This document shows positions 45,501 to 54,482 of a DNA stretch of 64,000 nucleotides, in pieces (the first letter of the stretch is position 1; each line of letters starts with the position of its first letter). Under the pieces are notes generated by a model. That model searched no databases, was not told the DNA's origin, and worked only from the letters and a program-made list of their open reading frames with translations. The stretch comes from Asterochloris sp. CNOR1. Taxonomy: Eukaryota > Chlorophyta > Trebouxiophyceae > Trebouxiales > Trebouxiaceae. The stretch lies in assembly GCA_963969365.1 (NCBI GenBank), contig OZ017749.1, forward strand, positions 3,410,001 through 3,474,000, in the 5' to 3' direction. The position numbers were made by a program, and so were the translations under genes.

Positions 45501-47191
45501 GCCTCTAATCAATGTTCAGCAGCAGATGAGCTGAGACCATCTGCACTTTGGCTGGCACGTTCTACAACTGCCCTGCATGCACTGCAGGTGATGGGCATCC
45601 ACACAGCTGCAGAGCTGAGGCTACAGGCACTGCCAGATCTGTGTACACGGTTTGGAGCTCGAGTCGGGCACCTTCTGCACAATGCTTCCAGAGGCCTGGT
45701 AGGTCTGGGCCTGGTTGTCTTTGGGGTAGTGGCCTGGCTGAGCATGACTGCATGGCTGCTGCTGCGATGGCTACTGACTGCCGCAGGTGCTCGGCATGTG
45801 CCTGCTCACACTCTTGCAGTCCTGTCGCGAGTAGCACCTGCACAGCAGTGTAGCAGTTGAACCATTGTGCTGCAATCCCCAGCTAGCATTTACAAGGCAG
45901 CTTTGTCAACTTTAGCGCTATGATGGCGGTTCTTGAGTGGCTTCTGCATGTGAGCCATGCTGTTGAGAGGCTTCCTTGGCCCCTGATCCTGACAGCAGAA
46001 CCCTGCCCTGTGGTAGAGACAGACCTTGTACATAACATCATTTCAACACTTGTTTGCTGGCTCACGATAGCCCTGATCCTGGCTACAGGAGCCCGCCCCA
46101 GTGGTGGACAAATACCCTTGAGGGACACTCACCTCTTATTCTACTTCAGGTGACTCACTCGAGATCTGGCTTGGCTGCAGGACCCCAATCCAGTGGTGGA
46201 CAAGGGCCCCGTGAAGAGCATCACTGTGGAGGACAGCTTCAAAACCTGCTCTAGCCTGGCGGCTGCGCAGCACGTGCTGCAGGTGCTGGCGCCAGACCTG
46301 CTGTGCAGGATGGCGGAAGATCAGCAGGTGAGGCAGCACAGGTGTCGTTGCGAGCGCTGCACTGAGCGTTGCAGAGCAGGGCGCCTGCCTTGTCTGCTTC
46401 CCCAGGGGCATGAGGATGCGGAAGCGAGACAGCTTGGGACGTCACAGCACTGCACACGTGGGTGCCTGTTTGGTCTGCCCGTTCAGGTGCATGGCTGAGG
46501 GTCGGGAGGCGAGGCAGCTGGAGCAGTTATGCATTGCTTTAGGGGTCAGGATTTAGGATTCAGGGTCTGAAGTGTATGGTGTGCTCATCAAGGGCTGTGC
46601 AGTGCGTGGAACCTGCTGAGCTGCAGGCCTGCCCTTGGCAGGCCTGTAACCTGAGGCAGCAGTTGTGCAATGCTGAGGCTCTGACAGCCGTCGCCTGTAG
46701 GAGACGAGCAGAGTGGCGCAGACGCTGACGCTGAAGTGGCGGCGCCACGGGCAGGGCTGGGGACGCAGCTCTGCCTCGGTGCCCATGCCAATGCTGCTTC
46801 ACAGGCCTGAGGAGGGCTCCCAGGAGCAGGCAGCCCTGTTGACCAGCGCTGCTGCCCAGCTGCTGCGGCGCAACCTGCAGGTACGCGCCACGGATATCAG
46901 ATGAGGTACCCGGACACCAGCACATGCAACATCTGCTGGGGGCAGCACACATCTACATGGACACCAGCACAGACAATATTTTGCAGCTTATGCCTTATTC
47001 TTGAGGAATGAGGAAATCCACTTGCTCCCTGCAGGAGCCCTTCAATTTGACCCTGCTCAACGTTGGCTGCACAAACTTTTCAGAGCCCCGGCGCTGCGGC
47101 AGCGGAGGTCTGGCTCCGGCCTTTCAGCGTCTCTTTGGGGAGTCAGCTGCCGCCGGTGCAGCATCTGCTGGTCCACCTGCTGATCTCTCAG
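42540..47191 (+). CDS. POLI: Y-family DNA polymerase, Pol iota-like (first polymerase of a tandem pair)
   Basis: Pol iota is a low-fidelity translesion polymerase. Exons 42540-42750, 42929-43113, 43721-43837, 44093-44302, 44365-44388, 44898-45083, 45588-45698, 46181-46327, 46701-46880 and 47035-47191 join in phase. Motifs: CVIHCDVDAFYAQCEE (metal-binding Asp), ITQKYLVVTTSYEARRRGIT (a Pol iota signature), GEDLGPYR, the palm site GGMDEVLVDVT with the Asp-Glu pair intact, GVACNRLLAKLVSGLHKP, the helix-hairpin-helix LPGIGYKTDGELQ, and the little-finger block SFKTCSS ... PFNLTLLNVGCTNF. The 24-nt exon and exon 44898-45083 both need GC donors (gcaggg, gcaagt). The last exon ends in phase 1 and no stop codon belonging to this polymerase was found. 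It joins in phase to 47801, so the gene may continue into the next polymerase. Confidence 0.9.
44655..44800 (+). repeat. Decayed copies of the Pol iota exon that starts at 44898
   Basis: The intron segment near 44742-44795 reads SPGVACKRLLKPLA, against SAGVACNRLLAKLV in the true exon; in DNA, caggggtggcctgcaaacgc against caggggtggcctgcaaccgc. Another fragment with ctggcctgcagtctcc lies near 44680, and repeated agagtacttggctgccttg units follow it. Confidence 0.65.
46080..46132 (+). repeat. Decayed copy of the Pol iota exon start at 46181
   Basis: The text ggctacaggagcccgcccca, then gtggtggacaaatacccttg, mirrors the real junction ggctgcaggaccccaatcca, then gtggtggacaagggccccgt. A weaker echo lies near 45985-46010. 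Only about the first 15 codons of the exon, plus the acceptor, are copied. Confidence 0.65.
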
Positions 47192-47584
47192 GTGGGTGTG
47201 CTGAAGGCTCACATCACAGCATGTGCATCATGCAGGTGCACCTGCACCACAGCAAGCTAGCTCAGGGCGATACGCGCCTTCTTGGGATTCAGCCGCCGCC
47301 AGGGCAGGATGTTGTGAAGCCCCCTCTGCTTCCCAGAAGCACCATTTAGCGCTTAAGCCCGCTGAGATGGAGAGTACTGCAGCTTTGGAAAGGCTGTGCG
47401 TACCCGTGGCCGAATCTTCTGTTGCAGTCATGTCGATGGCATGTGCTGCCCAAGCTGCCCAGCTATCATGTCTGTCTATATCAGCCTGCACAGAGCTGGC
47501 AGGGGCCCACATTGCCTGCTGTATCTGCCACCACCCGCTGCTCTGGCCGACAAGCACAATTTTGTGATGGCAGAGGCCTCTCAG

Positions 47585-47665
47585 GTGCAGAGCTGGCAGG
47601 GGCTGCCATGCTGCAGCGCCGAGCCTATGTGAGCCACTCACAGTTGTGGCAGACAAGCGCCGCAC
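47585..47665 (+). repeat. Decayed copy of the exon start at 47801
   Basis: The text gagctggcaggggctgccat, then gctgcagcgccgagcctatg, near 47590 matches gagctggcagaggctgccat, then gctgcagcggcgcgcctatg, at the real junction near 47791. The copy is also phase-compatible with the end of exon 47035-47191 and has a GTGAGC donor after AAMLQRRAY, so it could act as a small alternative exon. Confidence 0.65.
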
Positions 47666-47800
47666 TGCCCTGCAGGGGTTGCATCGTCTAGCTTGGCACT
47701 GCCACGCTGCACCGCTGCGCCTCTGGCACCACCTACTGCAGTGGCAAACAAGGCCCCCACTGACCTACAGGGAGTACGCTGGCTGGCGCGGAGCTGGCAG

Positions 47801-50800
47801 AGGCTGCCATGCTGCAGCGGCGCGCCTATGGGGACCAGCCCAGCGTGGCCTGCATCAGCAAGAGCACAGAGCGTGCACTGCGAGAGGCAGCCCTGAACAA
47901 CTGTGCTGGCAGCGTGGCTCACACCAGCAGCAGCAGCAGCCCGAAGCACGAGTCTCAGAAGCAAACCCACCCAGCACCCCTTCTCCATGAGGCACTGTCA
48001 CTGGACGGATCCAGATTGGATGTTGTCAGCAGAGGACCGCCTGCCAGCTCTCCTGTAGTGTCAGGGGCATCAACACCGGCGCCTGAGAGTGGCACAACCT
48101 TGTCAGGCAGCAGGAAGCGCACAGCTCAGGAGGCCTTTGCAGCGGCGCCTGCCGTTGTCAGAGGCTTGGGCGACCGTGTCATCATTCACGTGGATGTGGG
48201 TGAGCACTAGCAACAGGCGTTGAGAGGCCTACTTCTGGCTCACTTTGTATGCTGAGTGCAGGGCCATGTCTGTTGACAGCAGTGATGACTACCTCACTGC
48301 TCTGGGCCGCTGCTCTGCTTTTGTTCTGTCGTGTGCCTGCTCTGCTGCAGAGTCAGCTCAGCTGTGCTGAATGCTTTGAGGTGCCATTGTACTGCTCCCT
48401 GCACACTCACCTGCCAGAAGCTCTTCATTGTAAAGCTATGAGCACTGATGTGATGACCAATGTGCATTGCATTACAAACGCTCTCTCACTCCACTTGCTC
48501 AGGTCATGGTCGTATGAAAGGCGGTGGTGACCGCTCTGTGATGCAATTGCAGACGCCTTCTACTGCTCTGTGGAGCGCCTGGATGATTCCACGCTGGTGG
48601 GGAAGCCGCTGGCTGTCGAGCAGTTCAACTCAGGAGGGTTCGTGGCCGTTTCATATGAGGTCAGCCTGGTGTGACTGTGAGGTTGCTGCAGCCAGCTTGA
48701 CTGCCTCTCTGAGCCCCAAGCTAGACGGCCAAAACCTTGCATGCACAAGTTGCTCCACAAAGTCTTATGGCTGCACAAGAGCAGGCCACAAGCTGTGCTG
48801 CTGTGGCCTAGCAGGCGACTTGCAGCCCACAAACCTGACCCTGCTTTAGCCTGCGCTACCAGGGGACTGCATGCCCAAGACATCTCCTGCCAAGAGGTTG
48901 CCTGTCTTGTAGGCAAGAGCTGCAGGCATCAGGTGTGGGGATGGAGTGGGTGCTGGTGGTCGTGCCAACATCCAACACCTGAAGAATATGAAGGTGTGTG
49001 TGTGAGAGCTCGCTAAGGTGCTGGCTGCATACGAATAAGCAGGATTGCTAGTATGGCCTGAACACTCTGCCCAAGGTGCCTTTGCTGAAGGTGTCGGGAC
49101 GTTGTGCTGTAGCAATACAGCTGCCGCCCACTTAGCTTGAGGTTGGGCCGCTCCACTACTTACTGCGGCCATGGCAGACATGCTGGGGCCTGTGCTGATG
49201 ATGCTGAGGAGTGCCGGCTGGGTGAATGAGATGTGGTGCTTCTGCAGAAGTGTCCTTGCTAAGGATGTCTTTCCTGACCTGCCGCGATGTGACGGTGGAC
49301 AACAACTCAGAGGCCTATGCTGTGAGTGCTGTGGACTGTTTGTGCCCTTCTGCAGGCTGTGAGCAAGGAGGAGGCCCTGAAGAGGTGCCCTGACCTACAG
49401 ATCCGCCCAATGCGCACTACCAGGTGCAGACAGCGCCTTGCAGCATCTGCCGCCCTGACACGCGCAGCTGCCCACCCCTGCCTGCTGTGCCTTACTACTG
49501 ACTGCTCCTGTATACCTATAAAGTTCGTTCTGTCAACAGCCCCTGCATTGCAATGTGACCTTCTTACGCTTTGCTTTTGTAAAGCCATAGTTCTCATCTG
49601 GCTGCCAACACCCTTTCGTTTCCTGCAATGCAGGTACAGAGAGATGGGCGCTCAGGTCGAGGCCAGGCTGCGCGGCTTCACCTCTCGCCGGGAATTTGTC
49701 GAGAAGACAAGCTATGATGACGTGAGTTGCGGGCGTGCATGCCTGGCCATCTGGGTGCAGCATGGCCTGCTTGAGCTCAGGGGGCTGGTCAGTTGTGTCA
49801 GCGTAGGCTGTGTAGCAAGACGTTGTTGTAGCCCTTGTCATTGCTGCGGTGGACACTGGAGACCAGGCATGTGAGTGCTCACGCTTATCTTTGCAGGTCT
49901 TGCTCAACGCGCTGCAGATGCGTCCTGACAAAATTTCTGATGTGTCTTTACAGATGTACTTGGACGTGACAGACTTGTGTGGGCATGGGTCAGACTGGCC
50001 ACCGCCTGCAGAAGCGCCTCCTGGCATCTTTGTCCAGGAGGGTCGCTGGGACGATGTTGCTTCAGAGCTCAGGAGTGGGGTGCAGGTGGGCAAGACTGTC
50101 ATGTTGATGCTGAGCTAGAGAAGGCATCTACCGTGCACTTGGGCATGCCCATCTCATCCTGGCAGTGCTCCAGGCAGCGCTATCTGGGCGTCCTGGGATT
50201 TGTTCTGGGCTGCGCTACACCGTAACACTTTCATCTAAGGCCAGCCACTGGAGAGGGACCTGCAGTTCACCTTGCTGCTCGCCGGCCTGCATGTGGGCAG
50301 CTCAGTTTGTGATGTTGAAGCACTGCTGGAGTACACACATGAGCAGCAGTTCAGACGCTGCAGCGTCGCCAGCCAGCCAGGCACAGGCACAGCACCTTGC
50401 TAGCTCTGCACAGGACTGTCACAAGCCCCACCCATGCCTGTGCCCGTGGCTCTGCACAACACTTGCGGCTGCCTCCTCGGCATCCTGCACCTCTTGCTGC
50501 AGGTGGCCTTGGCACTGCGTCAAGCACTTAAGGATGAGCTGGGTCTGACAGTGTCCTGCGGGGTGGCCCGCAATCGCCTGCTGGCACGCCTTGTGGGGCC
50601 CCTGCACAAGCCAGACTGCGCCACAGTCCTGCCAGATGGGGGCGCGGTGTCCTTCATTCGGTCACAGCCCCTCCGCCACGTTCCCTCGCTCAGGTGTGCA
50701 GTTAATGTGCTGCGTGGCCTTTCCAGAAGGCCTGCCAGTGTGTTGTCATCAGGCCCTGCTGTGTTGACTCCACAGCTGCCAGCAAGTCATTTACAGCGCT

Positions 50801-53800
50801 CCTGGTGTCCAGGCCACTGCGTGGATTGACCTTTCTAAGCGGGTCTAGCACTGCTGAACATGGCACCAACAGCGTTCTGTGTGTGCACACTTGACGTGAT
50901 TCTGTACAAAAGCCAGCTGAAAACCCCCCAGATGGTGCTGCAGCTTTGCACCGTTACTCACCTGCGCTACAGGGGTGCAGCCTCGTCCCGCACTTGGACT
51001 TGCCAGAGATGCTTTCTCTGGTGCTGCGTCCATGTGCTGCGTTGCCTCCCAAGTCTGTCACAGGCTTCCTCACAGCTCACTGCCAACACCTTTCAGCGGC
51101 ACTCCAGGTGGTCTCTGCTTCGCCTGCAGGCAGAAGGTGGGGGCCCAGGTAGTGGCTGAGCTGCATGTGCAGACTGTGGGCGACCTGCTGGCATTTCCAG
51201 CGGCCACGCTGACCGCAAAGTTTGGGGCGGCAGTTGGCGCCTTCCTGGTGGCGCTGCCTCATGCAGTGGATGACACGCCGGTGAGACTTCCTGTGGCATC
51301 CACAGTATTTCACCCAGCATTGGTGTGGTCATGCGCAGCCCAGCTTGATCGTGCACCTCGATATCCAGCCTGACTTAGAAACCGTGAGAAACCAAAGCAT
51401 GCAAAGCAGTTGGGGGGAAAAGCTGAGAGAACTCTGTGATCTGCGTCACGCCATCTGTGGATTGCACCATACAGCTCTTGATCAGTGAGTGGGACAATCT
51501 ATGTTACATGCCTGCTGTGCAGATTTGTGCACGCGGGCCCCAGAAGAGCATCGTGTGCGAGATGTCTTTCCCTCCCCTGCACTCGGAGGCAGCCATCACA
51601 GCCGAGTTGCGCCCCTTGGCAGAGCAGCTGTGGCAGCGCCTGCAGCAGGTGAGGATCCTGGGGCACGTTGAGGATGTTGCTGCAGCTGTGGGAGCGTTGA
51701 AGGGGGCTTGTTTGCTGCGCATGAGGACCGTTGTTGGCCTCTTGTCTCCTGGTAAAGCAGTTGTGGCAGACCCTGCAGGCGAGAACTCTGCCATGCATGG
51801 GGGTGTGCTTCCTTCACATAGGGGCATGCTGGAGATCTGGCTTTGCACAGGAACACCTGTGGCAGCGCCTGCAGCAGGTCAGGCACCTACAGGCTTGGTG
51901 CAGGCATTTGCATGCTTCAGTTCTGGCTCCTGGAGCCACGTCAGCCTCGCGGGACCCCTGCTTCTCTGCACCTCCCTGCCTCACCTCTTCTGGCAAAGCC
52001 CTTCTTCTTGCGCACATCACATTCCTGGCTCTCACTCTGCTGCAGGATGCTGCAGAGCACAGCCGTGTGCCGGCGCGGCTTACTGTGGGTTTCCGTCATG
52101 GTTACACGGCGCCTGCTTCGCGGTCTGTGCCCATGCCAGGCAAGGTCCAGCATGTCCTCCTGCTGGCTGCTCGGGCCTCAGCAAGTGCTAGCCATGCTAG
52201 TGCTGGTGCTGACAGACAGGCAGCTGTCAGTGGCAGGGGCAGTGCAGAGGGGCAACAAATTAGCCAGCAGGCTGCTGGGGCCCGTGAGAATGCAGCTGAG
52301 GTTGCTGGTGTCAGGCATGCTGCTGCCCGTGCTGCTAGCCTGGCAGAGAGGGCAGGAAGCCCCCATACTGCTGATGCTGGCACCAGCATGCCCGCTGCCA
52401 CCGGTGGCAAAGACGGCTCAGCGGCGCAAACAGGCCTGGGTACCGCTGGTGCCAGCAGGGACTCAGCAGGGGGCTCTGCAAGTGTTGCTGCCAGCATGCC
52501 TGCAGCTATCAGCAACAGTGTGGCCGTGGATAGGCACAATGGCCTTGGTGCTGGAGGCCCCAGCTTGCCTGCTGCGGCTGATGGTAGCGTCAGCGCTGAG
52601 GGGCTGCACCACCGGGACGGGAAGGCAGAGACTCCAACCCCTACCCCCGACAAGGCTGTTTCTGCCAGTGGGGCCGGCATTGCTGGAGGAGGCAGCAGCA
52701 CGACAGGGAGCAGCTGTGAGGCGGCCCCTCAGGCACCGCCCAGCGGTGCTGAGCGGGCTCCTGAGGGGGACTCTGCAGGCGTAGGGCCTACAGCTGGTGA
52801 CTCTCAGGGTGAGGCATGTTTCAAAGGTGTGCTGTATTGCTCTGTGTGACTGCATGGTGGTCCAGACAGAGGTGCTCTGTTTGTTGGGGGTGCGGGGTGG
52901 CCTGTGGTGCATGATGGTGTGCTTGCATGTGAGTGAGCAGTTTGCCTGCTTGCACTGCCTGGTACCTCTGCCTCTGTCAAGCCGCCTGCTACTACCATGA
53001 CTGCAGACAGCCCTCACTTCAACGCAGGCAGCACATCACCTCGCATGCTGCACACCCAGCGACTGCGATCACAAGCTTGGGCCACCCCATGGCTTGCTGC
53101 AGCTCCGCAAGCAGGCATGGTTGGGCTGCCTGCACGCAGGCATGACTGCGCCCAGGAGGGCCACGACATGCAGCATCGATGCAGGCCCTCCCTTGTGCCT
53201 GCACGCTGTGCTACCCGCAGGCAATCTCGGCACCAGCAGCAACTGCCGCGAGAAGCTTTGGCTGTCCCGTGGCTTGCTGTTGCTCTGCAAGCAGGCATGG
53301 TTGCGCTGCGCGCGGGCAGCATCAGAACCCAGGAGGGCCACGGCATGCAGCATCGATGTAGGGCCTCCTTTGAGCCTGCATGCTGTGCCGCCTGCAGGCA
53401 ATCCCGGCCCCCAGGCTGGCAGTGCCCCGGCTGCCTTGGATTCTGGCAGAGAAGCCTGCGCCTGCATGGTATCTGAGGCACTGGCCATGATCCGCAAGGC
53501 GCTGGGCAGTCCCCTTAATGTGACACGGCTGGCAGTGGGCGCTGCCTTCGACTCGCAAGGGAGCATGAGTGGCATGCGCTCCATCCAAAGCTTTTTCGGG
53601 GCGGAGAGGCCTGCCATTGACGGCAGCGCGGCTGCCAGCCTGCCGGTGCAGGCAGGCCCAGGCCAGCAGACCGTGGCTTCCACGGAGACCTGCCATGCAG
53701 GTGGTGGACTGTTGCCCAACAGCCCCAAAGCTGGCCTGGCTGAGTCCCACAGCCTGGCTGCCACTGGTCCTGGATCGTCATCTGGCCTGGCTGGAGGTCC

Positions 53801-54350
53801 TTATAATGGAAGGTTACCTGGTGACCTAGATGAGCAAGGGCAGCGTGGTCTGGCTGCTGTGAAAGGTGCAGCAGCGTCTCCACCCCCTGTGCAGAAGCGC
53901 AGTGAGCACAGGCTGCGGCAGACTTGGAGCTGCAATCTCTGCACGTTTGCGGGGAATCCCCAGCTCAATCTGCGATGTGAGGTCTGCCAAAATGTGAGGG
54001 GCTCCATGCCAGACAGCCTGCTGGGCAACACCGCGAAGGACAGCAGCAGTCAGGCCTCACAGAGGGTGGCAAATGGCTCAGCAACCCAAGCAGGGCGCAG
54101 CAGTAGCCCTACAATGCCACAGACTAGACACCAACTTAACTTCAAGGAAGCCGCTCTCTCTTGGAAGCAGCCCAGTAAGCCCAGTGCAAAAAGGCCAAAG
54201 GTCATGCAGAGCATCAACTCAAGCTGGAAACAACAAGATGCCTGCTCCAACCGCTGGCAGTGCGCTCAGTGCTTGGAGTGGGTTCCCACAAATTCAAAGT
54301 CAGAGCATGAAGACTTTCACTTAGCACTGACCTTTGAACATAGTGCCTGA
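47801..54350 (+). CDS. POLH: Y-family DNA polymerase, Pol eta-like, with NZF and UBZ fingers (second polymerase of the pair)
   Basis: Exons 47801-48199, 48553-48659, 48913-48993, 49356-49423, 49634-49721, 49954-50085, 50503-50693, 51130-51280, 51523-51648, 52046-52808 and 53398-54350 join in phase. Motifs: DRVIIHVDVDAFYCSVERL, LAVEQFNSGGFVAVSYEARA, KRCPDLQIRPMRTTRYREM, VSCGVARNRLLARLVGPLHK. The palm motif reads TSYDDMYLDVT, Asp-Asp where the family has Asp-Glu. A long Ala/Ser/Gly-rich linker (exon 52046-52808) follows, then a PIP box (MRSIQSFF, near 53572-53600), a RanBP2/NZF-type finger (WSCNLCTFAGNP ... CEVC, near 53925-53990) and a UBZ3-like finger (CAQCLEWVP ... EHEDFHLAL, near 54258-54335), as in Pol eta. 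The only Met in the first exon is at 47809. It either starts there or, since 47801 is phase-compatible with 47191, continues from the Pol iota domain. Confidence 0.9.
51745..51885 (+). repeat. Decayed copies of the end of Pol eta exon 51523-51648
   Basis: The real exon end and donor read ctgtggcagcgcctgcagca|ggtgagg. The intron holds ctgtggcagcgcctgcagcaggtcagg near 51859 and the more diverged ttgtggcagaccctgcaggc near 51762. Both include the donor position. Confidence 0.65.
53045..53400 (+). repeat. 177-bp tandem duplication ending at the last Pol eta exon's acceptor
   Basis: The word catgcagcatcgatg occurs at 53167 and 53344, 177 bp apart. Surrounding text repeats in order: ccgtggcttgctg-like text, gcaagcaggcatggttg, cccaggagggccacg, and an acceptor with exon start (cgcaggcaatctcggc against tgcaggcaatcccggc). 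The second acceptor (exon 53398) keeps the long frame. The first copy also opens a frame, so either could be used. Confidence 0.75.
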
Positions 54351-54482
54351 AGTCAGTACCTGGAGCAGATGGAGTGGCCACAAAAGACAACACTGCAAAG
54401 ATGCAAGCGTTCAGGATTGGCGCCGACTGGATTGTCAAGAAGGGCAGCTTTGGAGGCAAATTGCTGACGCGCACTATTAGAC

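Noticed and set aside
51843-52784. 313-codon open frame on the plus strand overlapping the Pol eta linker
   Set aside because: Out of frame with the polymerase; the frame joined by splice phase to the flanking exons is the Ala/Ser/Gly-rich one.
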